The position numbers and the translations under genes were made by a program. The notes below the pieces were generated by a model. The model did no database searches. It had not been told where the DNA came from and saw only the letters and a list, made by a program, of their open reading frames with translations. A DNA stretch of 64,000 nt from Microbulbifer guangxiensis (GTDB lineage Bacteria; Pseudomonadota; Gammaproteobacteria; Pseudomonadales; Cellvibrionaceae), in NCBI RefSeq assembly GCF_021729075.1, contig NZ_JAJSAQ010000001.1, positions 753,997-817,996 of the forward strand, in the 5' to 3' direction. This document shows, in pieces, positions 27,298-37,597 of this stretch. Position 1 is the first letter of the stretch. Every line of letters starts with the position of its first letter.

Positions 27298-28569
27298 TTG
27301 AACGAGATACCGCCCGGCCTGGTGTTCGGCCTGCTGGCCCTGCTCATTGCCATTTCCGCCTTTTTCTCCAGCTCCGAAACCAGCATGATGACGCTCAACC
27401 GCTATCGCCTGCGCCACCAGGCCAAAAGCGGACACCGCGGCGCCAAGCGGGCAATGGAACTCCTGTCGCGCCCGGACAAACTGATCGGCGTGATCCTGAT
27501 CGGCAACAACCTGGTCAATGTACTCGCCTCCATGATTGCCGGGGCGATTGCCACACGCCTGTATGGTGACGCCGGCCTCGCCTACGCCGGCATCATCCTG
27601 ACCCTGGTGATCCTGATCTTTGCCGAGGTCACACCAAAGACGATCGCCGCGCTGCATCCGGAGAAGATCGCCTTTCCCGCCTCTGTGATCCTGAAACCAC
27701 TACTGTGGCTGCTCGCCCCGGTAGTCTGGCTGGTGGGCAGCATCTCCAACGGTCTCGCGCGCCTGGTCGGGGTCGAGGCCACTGCCGGCTCCGAAGCCGA
27801 GCACCTGGCACCGGAGGAGCTGCGCACGGTGGTGTTCGAATCCGGCGCCCTGCTGCCCAGCAAGCACAAGGGCATGCTGCTCAATGTGCTCGACCTGGAC
27901 CAGGCCACGGTGGAGGACATCATGATCCCCCGCAATGAGGTGGTTGGTGTCGACCTGGAAGACACCGGGGATGAAATCCTGCAACAGCTGGCGGAGAGCA
28001 GCTACACCCGCCTGCCGGTCTTCCAGGGCGACATCAACCGGGTGGTGGGGATACTGCACCTGCGCCGCGCAGCGCAGATCCTGCGCGACGGCCCGGAGGG
28101 GTTCAGTGCCGATCGACTGAAGGCCTACACCGATGACCCCTACTTCGTGCCCGAGGCGACCCCGCTGCCCACCCTGCTGATGAACTTCCAGAAGCAGAAG
28201 CGCCGCATGGGCCTGGTGGTGGACGAGTACGGCGAGGTCATGGGAATCGTGACGCTGGAGGACCTGCTGGAGGAGATCGTCGGCGATTTCACGGCCAGCC
28301 CGGTACCCAACGATGACGAGGAGATCACCGCGCTTGGCGACGGCTGGTTCCTGATCGAGGGCGGCACCTCCATCCGCGACATCAACCGCACCCTGCACTG
28401 GGAACTGCCCACGGACGGACCCAAGACGTTCAACGGGCTGGCGATGGAACACCTGGAAAGCATCCCGGACGGCAACATCAGCTTCTTCATCCTGGATTAC
28501 CTGGTGGAGATCGTGGAAGTCTCCGACAAGATGATCACCCGCGCCCGGGTGCGCAAAATGGGGCACTGA
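27298..28569 (+). CDS. CorC/HlyC family transporter-associated protein (DUF21-CBS)
   Basis: A 423-residue protein with an N-terminal DUF21 membrane domain (about 1-190, FFSSSETSMMTLNRYRL), a CBS pair (about 205-330, DIMIPRNEVVGVDLED and VVDEYGEVMGIVTLEDLLEEIVGDF) and a C-terminal CorC/HlyC domain. Such proteins are linked to magnesium or cobalt export. The start is TTG at 27298; no ATG lies before the membrane domain. It pairs with the upstream CcsA-like gene as in E. coli ypjD-yfjD. Confidence 0.92.
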   Translation: MNEIPPGLVFGLLALLIAISAFFSSSETSMMTLNRYRLRHQAKSGHRGAKRAMELLSRPDKLIGVILIGNNLVNVLASMIAGAIATRLYGDAGLAYAGIILTLVILIFAEVTPKTIAALHPEKIAFPASVILKPLLWLLAPVVWLVGSISNGLARLVGVEATAGSEAEHLAPEELRTVVFESGALLPSKHKGMLLNVLDLDQATVEDIMIPRNEVVGVDLEDTGDEILQQLAESSYTRLPVFQGDINRVVGILHLRRAAQILRDGPEGFSADRLKAYTDDPYFVPEATPLPTLLMNFQKQKRRMGLVVDEYGEVMGIVTLEDLLEEIVGDFTASPVPNDDEEITALGDGWFLIEGGTSIRDINRTLHWELPTDGPKTFNGLAMEHLESIPDGNISFFILDYLVEIVEVSDKMITRARVRKMGH

Positions 28570-28602
28570 TCCCGCCGTGCCCCCAACTCACCGGTCTGCC
28601 TG

Positions 28603-29217
28603 CTAGGCAAGGTCCATAGCGAGCTGCTTCACTGGCCCGAAGCTTCTGCGATGGATCGGGCTCGGCCCGAGTCGCTCCAGTGCCTCCAGGTGCGCCCTGG
28701 TCGGGTACCCCTTGTGGCCGGCGAGCCCGTAACCCGGGTACTGGTGATCCAGCTCCGCCATTTCCCGGTCCCGGGTCACTTTGGCCAGGATCGAAGCGGC
28801 GCCAATGGCCGCCACACGCCCGTCCCCTTTCACCACGGTCTCACAGGCATAGGACCAGTCCGGTTTGCGGTTGCCGTCCACCAGCACAAACTCGGGCTGC
28901 ACGGACAACTGCTCCACCGCACGTCGCATGGCCAGCAGGCTGGCGTGGAGAATATTGAGGCGGTCGATCTCTTCGACCGTCGCCCGGGCAATGGCAAAGG
29001 ACAGCGCCCGCTCGAGGATCTCATCAAAAAGGCGCTCACGCTTTTTCTCGGTCAGCTTCTTGGAATCCGCCAACCCCTCGATTGGGCGTGCGGGGTCGAG
29101 GATGACGGCAGCCGCCACCACATCGCCGGCCAGCGGGCCGCGGCCGACCTCATCGACACCGGCGAGGAGATTGCCCGTATAGGGGCAGACATACGGGGGC
29201 AGTTCGACTTTGCTCAT
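28603..29217 (-). CDS. rnhB: Ribonuclease HII
   Basis: This 204-residue enzyme nicks DNA at single ribonucleotides and degrades RNA of RNA-DNA hybrids. The acidic site residues are in [10 protein letters not shown] (Asp22, Glu23) and LVDGN, with the [12 protein letters not shown] helix. Its ATG overlaps the lpxB stop by 4 nt. In many relatives dnaE follows; here the run ends and meets the convergent CorC-like gene after 33 nt. Confidence 0.97.
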   Translation of the reverse strand: MSKVELPPYVCPYTGNLLAGVDEVGRGPLAGDVVAAAVILDPARPIEGLADSKKLTEKKRERLFDEILERALSFAIARATVEEIDRLNILHASLLAMRRAVEQLSVQPEFVLVDGNRKPDWSYACETVVKGDGRVAAIGAASILAKVTRDREMAELDHQYPGYGLAGHKGYPTRAHLEALERLGPSPIHRRSFGPVKQLAMDLA

Positions 29218-30371
29218 TGTTTTGCCTTGACCAGCGCACAGACCGCATCTGCCGCCCTTGCGGAAGCATTGCGGCGCAGCTGCTGATGAATATCGTCAAA
29301 TTCCCGCTGCAGCTGGTCACGCAGCAGGGGATCCTGAAAGAACTTGAGTACCTCGGCTCCGAGGCTCTCGGGCGTAGCCGCGTCCTGAAGTATTTCCGGC
29401 ACCAGTTCCCGGCGCGCCAACAGGTTGGGCAGGGACACCCATGGCGTCTGTAGCAGACGGGAGAAAATGGCATAGGACATACTGCCCATCTTGTAGGAGA
29501 CCACCATCGGCTTCTTCAGCAACAGAGTCTCCAGGGTGGCAGTGCCCGAAGCGATCAGCACCGCATCACTGGCGGTCAGCGCCTCATGGGAACGGCCATC
29601 CAGCAATGTCAGAGGCAATTCCGGGAAGCCCTCGAGCAGCGCCCGGATCTCGGCCAGGCGCGCTTCATTGGCGGCCGGCAGGACGAACTTCAGATCCGGC
29701 TGGCGCTGGTGACACCAGCGCGCCGCCTGCAGGAACAGAGGCCCTAGGTAGCGCACCTCGCCGCCCCGACTGCCGGGCAACAGGGCCAGAATGCGATCTT
29801 CCGCTGCAAAGCCCAGAGCCTCCCGGGCGGCCTGTACATCGGGCTCCAGCGGCAGGTCATCGGCCAGCGGGTGGCCGACGAAAGTCACCGGCACCCCGTG
29901 TTCCTGATAGAAATCTGCCTCGAACGGCAGCAGGGTCAGCATATGATCCACGGCGCGGGCAATCTTCTTGATCCGACCGCGCCGCCAGGCCCACACCGAG
30001 GGACTGACGTAGTGGACCGTGGGGATGCCGCCGGCCCGGAGCGCTTCCTCGAGGCCGAGGTTGAAATCGGGCGAATCGATACCGACGAATACGTCCGGCG
30101 GATTGGCGAGGAAGTGCTGTCGAAGGCGCTTGCGGATGCCGAGCAGTTCCGGCAACCGCTTCAGCGGCTCCACCAGGCCCATCACCGACAGCCGCTCCAT
30201 GGGAAACAGGGACTCGGCACCCAGCGCAAGCATGCGCGGACCGGCAATGCCCTCCACGACGACCCTGTCAAAACGCTGTTGCAGTGCCGCAATCAGGCCG
30301 GCGCCGAGAATATCTCCGGACGCCTCTCCGGCCACGATGCCGATCCGCAGGGTGGTTGTTTTGTCGCTCAT
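29214..30371 (-). CDS. lpxB: Lipid-A-disaccharide synthase
   Basis: A 385-residue GT19 glycosyltransferase that joins UDP-diacylglucosamine and lipid X into the lipid A disaccharide. Landmarks are [44 protein letters not shown] and [18 protein letters not shown] at 30371 is the family start; longer forms add unrelated sequence. The gap to lpxA is 37 nt, and it overlaps rnhB. Confidence 0.97.
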   Translation of the reverse strand: MSDKTTTLRIGIVAGEASGDILGAGLIAALQQRFDRVVVEGIAGPRMLALGAESLFPMERLSVMGLVEPLKRLPELLGIRKRLRQHFLANPPDVFVGIDSPDFNLGLEEALRAGGIPTVHYVSPSVWAWRRGRIKKIARAVDHMLTLLPFEADFYQEHGVPVTFVGHPLADDLPLEPDVQAAREALGFAAEDRILALLPGSRGGEVRYLGPLFLQAARWCHQRQPDLKFVLPAANEARLAEIRALLEGFPELPLTLLDGRSHEALTASDAVLIASGTATLETLLLKKPMVVSYKMGSMSYAIFSRLLQTPWVSLPNLLARRELVPEILQDAATPESLGAEVLKFFQDPLLRDQLQREFDDIHQQLRRNASARAADAVCALVKAKQ

Positions 30372-30408
30372 AGCGGGTCTGGTTTCTGGAGTCAGGATGG
30401 CGAGCGTC

Positions 30409-31188
30409 TCAGCGAACGATTCCGCGACTGGAGGACTTGAGGGAATCGATCCACGGCTGCACCACTGCGGACTGCTCACGCAGCTCGATCAGGGCCTCCA
30501 GCGCCTCCTGCAGGGTGAGGCCGCGGCGGTAGACAATCTTGTAGGCCTTGTTGATGAGGGAGATTTCATCACGGGAGAAGCCGCGTCGGCGCAGTCCCTC
30601 GGCATTGATGGTTTTTGCTTCCGCGGGATTGCCCGCCACCATCACATAGGCCGGCACGTCCTTGCCAATAGCAGCGCCCATGCCGGTGAACGCATGCTCA
30701 CCAATGGTGCAGTACTGGTGCACAAGGCTGAAACCGCTGAGGATGGCCCAGTCCCGGACTTCCACATGGCCCGCTAGGGCCACGTTGTTGACGAGGATGG
30801 TGTTGTTGCAAATCACGCTGTCGTGGCCGACGTGCGCGTAGGCCATGATCAGGTTGTCATTGCCGATCGTGGTCTCACCGCGATCCTGCACCGTGCCGCG
30901 GTGAATGGTGACACCCTCGCGGATGACATTGTTGTCGCCGACCACCAGAGTGGTGTCTTCGCCCTGGTACTTCTTGTCCGGCGTATCCTGGCCCACCGAA
31001 GAAAACTGGTAGATCCGGTTGTTGCGCCCGAGCCTGGTCGGGCCACTGAGGACCACGTGTGGGCCGATTTCACAGCCGTCGCCAATCTCTACCTTGGGGC
31101 CAACAATGCTGTAGGGACCAATACGCACCCCGGAACCAATCACTGCCGATTCGTCGACAATTGCCGTGGGGTGAATTTCTGTCTGCAT
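30409..31188 (-). CDS. lpxA: UDP-N-acetylglucosamine acyltransferase
   Basis: This 259-residue left-handed beta-helix enzyme carries out the first lipid A step, using hydroxyacyl-ACP. Hexapeptide repeats fill residues 1-190; catalytic His122 is in AYAHVGHDS; the C-terminal helical domain is complete. It follows fabZ by 98 nt, with no strong signal in the gap. Confidence 0.98.
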   Translation of the reverse strand: MQTEIHPTAIVDESAVIGSGVRIGPYSIVGPKVEIGDGCEIGPHVVLSGPTRLGRNNRIYQFSSVGQDTPDKKYQGEDTTLVVGDNNVIREGVTIHRGTVQDRGETTIGNDNLIMAYAHVGHDSVICNNTILVNNVALAGHVEVRDWAILSGFSLVHQYCTIGEHAFTGMGAAIGKDVPAYVMVAGNPAEAKTINAEGLRRRGFSRDEISLINKAYKIVYRRGLTLQEALEALIELREQSAVVQPWIDSLKSSSRGIVR

Positions 31189-31286
31189 GTTGCGTCCCGT
31201 TCCTCGAAGCTGAAAAATCCGGCTACTTTAAATGCGCCAAGGGAATAAAGGAACCGAATTGGTCACCATTTCCCGGCCACCCGGAC

Positions 31287-31724
31287 TCAGACTTTCTTCA
31301 CCGCACAGAGCACGTTGGCTGTGGCCGCCCGCTCACCATCCACGGTGGCCTTGCAGGCAAACTTCCAGATGCCCCGGCGCTCGGAAACCACTTCCGACTC
31401 CAGCATCAACTGGTCGCCCGGCACCACCTGGCGCTTGAAGCGCACATCGTCGATACCACCAAATAAATAAAGGTAGCCATCTTCCGGCTTCTGGCCCAAT
31501 GTCTTGAAACCGAGGATACCGGATACCTGCGCCAGAGCCTCGACAATCATGACTCCCGGGAAGATTGGCACCTCGGGGAAATGCCCGTTGAATACTTCCT
31601 CGTTAATGGAAATATTCTTGTACCCCTTGATGTATTTGCCCTCTTCCAGCTCGATTACCCGGTCAACCAGCAGGAAAGGGTAGCGGTGCGGCAGGTATTG
31701 ACGAATCTCGCGAACGTCCATCAT
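31287..31724 (-). CDS. fabZ: 3-hydroxyacyl-ACP dehydratase FabZ
   Basis: A 145-residue hotdog-fold dehydratase of fatty-acid elongation. His48 in FNGHFP and Glu62 in MIVEALAQ are the catalytic pair, and [13 protein letters not shown] is standard. Two consecutive ATGs (31724, 31721) are both usable, with GGGGA 8 nt upstream. The large hairpin with U-tract ends only 16 nt before the start, so expression may be controlled separately from lpxD. Confidence 0.97.
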   Translation of the reverse strand: MMDVREIRQYLPHRYPFLLVDRVIELEEGKYIKGYKNISINEEVFNGHFPEVPIFPGVMIVEALAQVSGILGFKTLGQKPEDGYLYLFGGIDDVRFKRQVVPGDQLMLESEVVSERRGIWKFACKATVDGERAATANVLCAVKKV

Positions 31725-31739
31725 TTGAAATGTCCCCAC

Positions 31740-31812
31740 AAAAACATTCGGGGCGAAAGAGACTGTCTACAGGTTAAATCACTTTAACGTGAGACAGGAC
31801 TCTCGCCCCGAA
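31740..31812 (-). terminator. Long hairpin with U-tract between lpxD and fabZ (attenuator-like)
   Basis: The arms TTCGGGGCGA...CTGTCT at 31747-31768 and their complement at 31792-31812 form a stem of about 20 bp with few mismatches. A second hairpin GTTAAA/TTTAAC (31773-31788) sits in its loop. On the minus strand the stem is followed two bases later by TTTTT (31744-31740). This is the layout of an intrinsic terminator inside the lpxD-fabZ operon, just before the fabZ ribosome site. Confidence 0.7.
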
Positions 31813-31852
31813 AAGATAACTCGCTCAGAAAGTAACCAGGCGGCCGGCCGGG

Positions 31853-32914
31853 TCAGTCGCCTTCACCGGAACCGGTGCTGGCACTGGCCAACTGCTTCTC
31901 GAGATCGCGCAGGCGCCTCGCCATTTCATCCAGTTGCGCAAAGCGCACCGCACTGCGGCGCCAGCTGCGACTGTCTGAGAAGGGCGTACCGCTGGAGTAG
32001 GACCCGGCCTTGTCGATGGATTTGGTTACCAGCGTCATGGCGGTTACGTGGGTTTTGTCCGCCACAGTCACGTGGCCGACCACCCCGGCACCTCCAGCAA
32101 TGGTGCAGTGCTTGCCGATCTTGGCGCTGCCCGCCACCGCCGAACAGGCAGCAATGGCTGAGTAGTCACCAATTTGGACATTGTGCGCGATTTGCACCTG
32201 GTTGTCGATCTTCACACCGCGCCCGATCACCGTATTGCCAAGGGCTCCGCGATCGATACAGGTACAGGCTCCGATTTCAACCTCATCGCCAATTTCCACG
32301 CTGCCGAGCTGGTGGATTTTGGTCCACTGCCCTCCACCGGGGGCAAAGCCGAACCCGTCTGCACCAATCACCGCGTGGCTGTGAATGACGCAGTCAGTGC
32401 CGATGGCACAGCCATGATAGACGGTCACGTTCCCGTTGAGGCGAGTGCGCGCACCGATGACGCTGCCCTGCCCCACCACGCAGTTGGGGCCGATCACGGC
32501 GCCTGCCCCGACCTGTACATGGGCCTCTATCACTGCACCGGCAGCCACGCAGGCAGTCGGATCCACCTCCGCATCCGCATGGACTGTGGCTGCTGGGTGA
32601 ATACCCGCATCAGGTTTCGGCGTGCGATCGTAGATGGCCGTGGCCAAGGCAAAGGCGTGATAAGGGTTGGCCACCACCAGTGAGGTAACCGGGCACACTT
32701 CGGCCATGTCCTCGGTTACCAGCACCGCACAGGCACGGGTCTCCGTCAGGAAGCGTCGGTAGTTGGCACTGGCAAGGAAACTGACCTGGGTGGGACTCGC
32801 GTCCTGGAGGGTACTGAGGCCGGTGGGGACCAGCCCGGCAGAGGCGCCCTCTGCCAGCCGCAGGTCCGCGCCCAGCTGTTCGGCCAGCTGGGCGAGAGTC
32901 GGATTGTCACTCAT
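31853..32914 (-). CDS. lpxD: UDP-3-O-acylglucosamine N-acyltransferase
   Basis: A 353-residue enzyme for the third lipid A step. An N-terminal uridine-binding domain (about 1-100) precedes the hexapeptide beta-helix, with the catalytic His region [15 protein letters not shown] and [12 protein letters not shown]. The C-terminal helix is rich in Arg/Glu and ends in a short Ser/Gly tail. It begins 16 nt after the skp stop. Confidence 0.97.
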   Translation of the reverse strand: MSDNPTLAQLAEQLGADLRLAEGASAGLVPTGLSTLQDASPTQVSFLASANYRRFLTETRACAVLVTEDMAEVCPVTSLVVANPYHAFALATAIYDRTPKPDAGIHPAATVHADAEVDPTACVAAGAVIEAHVQVGAGAVIGPNCVVGQGSVIGARTRLNGNVTVYHGCAIGTDCVIHSHAVIGADGFGFAPGGGQWTKIHQLGSVEIGDEVEIGACTCIDRGALGNTVIGRGVKIDNQVQIAHNVQIGDYSAIAACSAVAGSAKIGKHCTIAGGAGVVGHVTVADKTHVTAMTLVTKSIDKAGSYSSGTPFSDSRSWRRSAVRFAQLDEMARRLRDLEKQLASASTGSGEGD

Positions 32915-32930
32915 GAAGGGACGGGCGTCG

Positions 32931-33446
32931 TTAGTTGTCGGCGTTCATGCGTTCGACAACCAGGGCAGTCAGGTCGACTTTCGGGCCGGCAAAATAGGCG
33001 GTGCTGGCATCCAGAACCAGGTCAAGCTGCTGCTCCTTGATGATCGCCTCGAGAGCGGTCTTGGCCTTGGGGGCCATGGTCTTCTGGATGTCCTGGCCTA
33101 CCTGCGCTTCCATGGCGCGCAGTTTTTTCACCGCGGTTTCGAAGTCGGAGCGCTTGAAGTTCATCTTGCGCTGGTGCTCGGCCTTCTGCTCCTCGGACCA
33201 GGTCACGCCGTTCTTCTGCGCGTCTTCAGCGAGTTTCTGCACCTCGGCGCGGATGGACTCAGCGCTGCTCTGGAGCTTTGAATACTCGGAGCTGGTCTTG
33301 AGCGCGTTGACCTTAGACTTGGCGGATTCGGTGCTCATGATGGCCGCCTGCAGGTTGAAGACTGCCACTTTGGTCTGGGCCAGCGCAGAAGCGGAAGCCA
33401 GGAAGCCGGCGAGCAGTACTGCGGTAATCTTTAAGGTTTTAAGCAC
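32931..33446 (-). CDS. skp: Periplasmic chaperone Skp/OmpH
   Basis: This 171-residue protein has a signal peptide cut after ALA at 23, then [17 protein letters not shown] and long charged helices (about 50-130), the tentacles that hold unfolded outer-membrane proteins. It lies between bamA and lpxD as in most gammaproteobacteria, 75 nt after bamA. Confidence 0.95.
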   Translation of the reverse strand: MLKTLKITAVLLAGFLASASALAQTKVAVFNLQAAIMSTESAKSKVNALKTSSEYSKLQSSAESIRAEVQKLAEDAQKNGVTWSEEQKAEHQRKMNFKRSDFETAVKKLRAMEAQVGQDIQKTMAPKAKTALEAIIKEQQLDLVLDASTAYFAGPKVDLTALVVERMNADN

Positions 33447-33521
33447 GTCGTATTCTCCGTTTTGCTCTATTTATCGTTGGTTTACTTACGTTTCTGCCAC
33501 ATCACGCGGCGCACATGCATT

Positions 33522-36089
33522 TTAGAAGCTGTTACCAAGGGTGAACTGGAACACTTCGACTTCGTCTTCGTCGTTCTTCTGCAGCGCCTTGGCAACAGAG
33601 AACTGCAGCGGGCCGAAGCCGGTAATCCAGGTCAGGCCAATGCCAGCGGACACGTTGAGGAAATCCGGGTCCACATCGTAACAGTTGAGCTGTGTCTCTC
33701 CGCAGCTGCTATCAAACACGTTACCCGCGTCGATGAAGAAGGTCGACTGCATGGAGCGCTGGTCTTTCACGAACGGCAGCGGGAAGATCACTTCGGCGCT
33801 GCCTTCGATCAGGATATTACCGCCGAAAGGCTGCGGCTCGCGCCGGTTGTCGATCACCGCAAGGCTGTCCGTGTCGGCATCCAACACGTAGCAACTCTCG
33901 GTGATCACACCATTCTCTGTACCACAGCTCACCAGGCGGTAGGGCGTGGCCGGAGTGGAGCGCGGACCCAGGGTATTGCGCTCGAAGCCGCGCACGGAAC
34001 CGAAGCCGCCGGCATAGAAATTCTCGAAGAACGGCAGGTCCGGGGTATCGCCAAATCCGTCCGCATAACCCAGGCGGGTGCGCAGCCGCAGGGTCAGGTC
34101 CTTGGTGAGCGGGCGGAAGTACTGCGCCGTGTAAACGAGTTTGGAATACTCGAGATCACCACCCGGTACCGCCACTTCCAGCGAGGCCCGCTGAGAGGCA
34201 CCGCGGGTTGCGAGGATACCGCGGTTCAGGGTGGAACGGGCGTAGGAAGTTGTCACCGAGAAGGTATCAAAGGTGTCACCGTACACATCGACAAAGCCGT
34301 TCAGGTCGGTGTTCAGCAATTCAGGCTCCACCGGCGTGCCCAGGCTCAGGGACTCCCCCGCCTCGGCGGCCGCCAGCAATTCTTCCTGGGATGCCTCCAG
34401 ATCCGTGGAGAGGATGAAATCCTCTACTCCCTCGATCGGGCGCGGTGTCTCGCTGATTTCCTTCACCGAGTTGCGGCTGTTGCCCAGCTCCAGGTGGGAG
34501 AAACCGAAGTTCAGGCCGACGCGGGAGATCTCGGAGATCGGGTAGCCAAAGCTGAGGCCGGCACCATAGGTCGTAGTGTTATAGCTGGCGAGGTTGATCT
34601 CGGAGTAATCCCGCTCCTGGTAGAAGACGTTGAAACCGCGGCTGACACCATCCGGAGTGAAATACGGATCGGTATAGGAGAAATTCGCCACGGTCTGGTA
34701 GCGGGAGGTGTTGATCGCAACGCCCACGGATTTGCCGGTGCCGAGCCAGTTGTTCTCCTGAATATTGGCACCGAGGACCAGACCACTGCCCTGGGCATAG
34801 CCCACGGTTCCGCCGATGGTACCGGAGGGCTGCTCCTCGACAGTGTACTCCACGTCGATCTGGTCGGAGGTCCCGGGGACCTCAGTGGTCTCCACCTGGA
34901 CTTCCTTGAAGTAACCCAGGCGCTCCAGGCGGACCTTGGACTGCTCGATACGGGCAGACGAGGCAGAGGCCGCCTCCATCTGGCGCATTTCCCGGCGCAG
35001 TACTTCGTCGGAGGTACGGGTGTTACCGCGGAAATTGATACGGCGCACGTAGGCGCGCTTGCCCGGGTCGATGAAGAAGGTCACCTTGACCGTCTTGTCT
35101 TCCTCATTGGGCTCGGGCATGCCGTTTACTTCTGCAAAGGTGTAGCCCTCATTACCCAGGCGCTTGGTGATGTAATCGGAGGTGGTGGTCATCAGCACCT
35201 GCGAGAAAGTCTGCCCCTCCCGCACGAGCAGCAGCCGCTCGATCTCCTCTTCCGCCACCACCGGGTCGCCAGCCAGGTCCACCTCGCTGACGGTGTACAC
35301 ATCGCCCTCACTGATGTTGACGGTAATGAATACACTGCGCTTGTCCGGGCTCAGGGACACCTGGGTGGAATCGATGCGGAATTCCAGATAACCGCGGTCC
35401 AGGTAGTAGGATTCCAGGCGCTCGAGGTCGCCGGTGAGTTTTTCGCGGGAATACTTGTCGTCGCTGCGCAGCCAGGAGAGCCAGCCGGTAGTCTGCAGCT
35501 CAAAGATCTCGGCCAGTTCCTCATCGGAAAAGGCGCGATTGCCGACGATATTGATATGTTTGATGGCGGCGACGGAACCCTCGTCCACCACCACTTTCAG
35601 CTCCACCTGGTTACGCGGGAGCTCGTTCACTTCAGTAGTCACGCTGGCGCCGTAACGGCCCTGGGCGACGTACTGCCGCTCAAGTTCCTGAGCCAGGCCC
35701 TCGAGGGTCGCGCGTTTGAAAATCTGACCTTCGGCGAGGCCGTTTTCCTCCATGCCCTTCAGCAGGTCCTCGGTCTTGATGGCCTTGTTACCGGTGATCT
35801 CGATCTTGGAGATCGCCGGGCGCTCGCGCACGGTGATCACCAGCACACCGTTTTCACGGCCGATCTGGATATCCTGGAAGTAACCGGTGCGGAACAGCGC
35901 GCGGGTCGCGCTCTGGATCTCCAGGCTTTCAATCTGGTCACCCACGCGCACCGGCAGTGCTGCGAACACGGTGCCGGCGGACACCCGCTGCAGGCCCTCC
36001 ACGCGGATGTCGTTGACCACAAACGACTGGGCCACGGCACTGATGGGAAGGGCCAGGCCCAGCGAGGCCGCTTTGAGGAAATCTTTCAT
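33522..36089 (-). CDS. bamA: Outer-membrane protein assembly factor BamA
   Basis: A 855-residue BamA: signal peptide cut after AVA at 20, five POTRA domains (about 22-425), then the 16-strand barrel. The loop-6 motif VRGF is present in GSVRGFERNTLGP, and the chain ends with Phe in FTLGNSF. An extracellular segment near residues 570-610 rich in Glu/Ala is likely species-specific. It inserts outer-membrane beta-barrels. The gap to rseP is 67 nt. Confidence 0.98.
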   Translation of the reverse strand: MKDFLKAASLGLALPISAVAQSFVVNDIRVEGLQRVSAGTVFAALPVRVGDQIESLEIQSATRALFRTGYFQDIQIGRENGVLVITVRERPAISKIEITGNKAIKTEDLLKGMEENGLAEGQIFKRATLEGLAQELERQYVAQGRYGASVTTEVNELPRNQVELKVVVDEGSVAAIKHINIVGNRAFSDEELAEIFELQTTGWLSWLRSDDKYSREKLTGDLERLESYYLDRGYLEFRIDSTQVSLSPDKRSVFITVNISEGDVYTVSEVDLAGDPVVAEEEIERLLLVREGQTFSQVLMTTTSDYITKRLGNEGYTFAEVNGMPEPNEEDKTVKVTFFIDPGKRAYVRRINFRGNTRTSDEVLRREMRQMEAASASSARIEQSKVRLERLGYFKEVQVETTEVPGTSDQIDVEYTVEEQPSGTIGGTVGYAQGSGLVLGANIQENNWLGTGKSVGVAINTSRYQTVANFSYTDPYFTPDGVSRGFNVFYQERDYSEINLASYNTTTYGAGLSFGYPISEISRVGLNFGFSHLELGNSRNSVKEISETPRPIEGVEDFILSTDLEASQEELLAAAEAGESLSLGTPVEPELLNTDLNGFVDVYGDTFDTFSVTTSYARSTLNRGILATRGASQRASLEVAVPGGDLEYSKLVYTAQYFRPLTKDLTLRLRTRLGYADGFGDTPDLPFFENFYAGGFGSVRGFERNTLGPRSTPATPYRLVSCGTENGVITESCYVLDADTDSLAVIDNRREPQPFGGNILIEGSAEVIFPLPFVKDQRSMQSTFFIDAGNVFDSSCGETQLNCYDVDPDFLNVSAGIGLTWITGFGPLQFSVAKALQKNDEDEVEVFQFTLGNSF

Positions 36090-36156
36090 TGACTAAATCC
36101 GAGTTTCTTATTCGCAATTCCAGTTGGTCACCGGACCCCGCCGGCACTCAGCGCCG

Positions 36157-37512
36157 CTACAGGCGCAGGATATCGTTATAGAGGGCGAGCCCCATGATGC
36201 CGAGCACCAGCACCATCCCCACCTGAAGCCCGATCATCTGCACCCGCTCAGAGACGGGTGAGCCCTTGATCGCCTCAATACCGTAGTAAAGGAGATGTCC
36301 ACCATCGAGGACGGGGATGGGCAACAGATTGAGCACCCCGAGGCTGATACTGAGCAGCGCCAGCAGCGACAGGAACGACTGCCAGCCGGCCTCCGCCGAG
36401 GTGCCGGCCACTTTAGCAATGGTGATAGGGCCACTCAAGTTCTTGGTGGAGAGCTCTCCGAAGATGAGTTTCTTCAGGCTGTTGAGGGTGAAACGGGTCT
36501 TATCCCAGGTCTCTTCCAGCCCTTTCAGCGCCGCGCCCGCAAATCCGTAGTGGTAGGTGCGGACCCGGTCTTCAGGCCAGGTCTCCACCACCGGCAGCAC
36601 ACCGATACGGCCGATCACCTGCCCGTCCTCGAGGGTCACCGCTTCCGGCTTGACCGGCAGCAGCAGACGCTCGCCATCGCGGTCCACCTCCACCTGGATC
36701 ACCTGCCCTGCCTGCGCGCGGACATACTCGGTCCAGGCTTCCCAGGCCTCAAAACGCTCACCATCGGTGGCTAGGACAGTATCACCGGCCAGCAGGCCCG
36801 CCCGTTCTGCGGCACTGTCTTCAGTGACGCGGGACAGGGTCAGGGTGACGGAGGGTGTCCACAGGGTGAGGCCAATCTCGGCGAGGGGATCCGGCACTTC
36901 CTGCGCGGCGAGCCAGCGCTCGATATCGACGGAGGAATGGTACTCGAGATCAGAATCCGGGTAGCGCACGGTAAATTCGATGGTGCCGGTGTCGCCGAGG
37001 CGGTTTGCAAGACGCCAGTTCAACGCCTGCCAGGTCGGGGTGGCCTCACCATCCACCGCGATAATCTCCTGCCCGCCTTCCAGGCCGGCACGGGCGGCGA
37101 TACTGCCCGGCTCCACCCGGTCAACGATCGGTACCGGACCGGCGGCGCCACCCATGAAGACTACCCAGAACAGCAGGATCGCCAGCAGGAAGTTGGCGGC
37201 AGGACCAGCGGCCGCAATGGCAATGCGGGCCCAGACACTCTTGCGGTTGAAGGCCTGGTCGAGCTGGTCAGCGGACACCGGCCCCTCGCGCTCGTCCAGC
37301 ATTTTCACGTAACCGCCGAGGGGGATGGCGGAAACGGTGAACTCGGTACCGTGACGGTCGTAGCGGGACAGCAGGCGGCGGCCAAAGCCAATAGAAAAAC
37401 GCAGCACCTTCACACCGCACAGGCGCGCCACCAGGAAATGACCGGCCTCGTGGAACGCGACCAGCACACCGAGAGCCACCAGGGCCCAGATTACTGTCTG
37501 AATAAAATCCAT
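36157..37512 (-). CDS. rseP: Site-2 protease RseP
   Basis: This 451-residue zinc metalloprotease cuts the sigma-E anti-sigma factor inside the membrane. HEAGH is at 21-25, two PDZ domains lie at about 120-205 and 215-290, and LDGGH is near residue 402. Membrane spans are at the N-terminus, around 95-115 and at the C-terminus. It is between dxr and bamA, the classic envelope cluster position. Confidence 0.97.
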   Translation of the reverse strand: MDFIQTVIWALVALGVLVAFHEAGHFLVARLCGVKVLRFSIGFGRRLLSRYDRHGTEFTVSAIPLGGYVKMLDEREGPVSADQLDQAFNRKSVWARIAIAAAGPAANFLLAILLFWVVFMGGAAGPVPIVDRVEPGSIAARAGLEGGQEIIAVDGEATPTWQALNWRLANRLGDTGTIEFTVRYPDSDLEYHSSVDIERWLAAQEVPDPLAEIGLTLWTPSVTLTLSRVTEDSAAERAGLLAGDTVLATDGERFEAWEAWTEYVRAQAGQVIQVEVDRDGERLLLPVKPEAVTLEDGQVIGRIGVLPVVETWPEDRVRTYHYGFAGAALKGLEETWDKTRFTLNSLKKLIFGELSTKNLSGPITIAKVAGTSAEAGWQSFLSLLALLSISLGVLNLLPIPVLDGGHLLYYGIEAIKGSPVSERVQMIGLQVGMVLVLGIMGLALYNDILRL

Positions 37513-37597
37513 ATACTGACTACTGATTCACCTAATTGGTCGGCGGCGAGCGCCGACGGGGCGCACATCATAACGCACCCGCAGCCGGATGACGGTT

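Noticed and set aside
33462-36092. An 876-codon open frame on the plus strand opposite bamA
   Set aside because: It is antisense to a full-length BamA with intact motifs. High GC and codon bias often open the opposite frame. The translation is His/Gly/Leu-rich without any domain and lacks a ribosome site.
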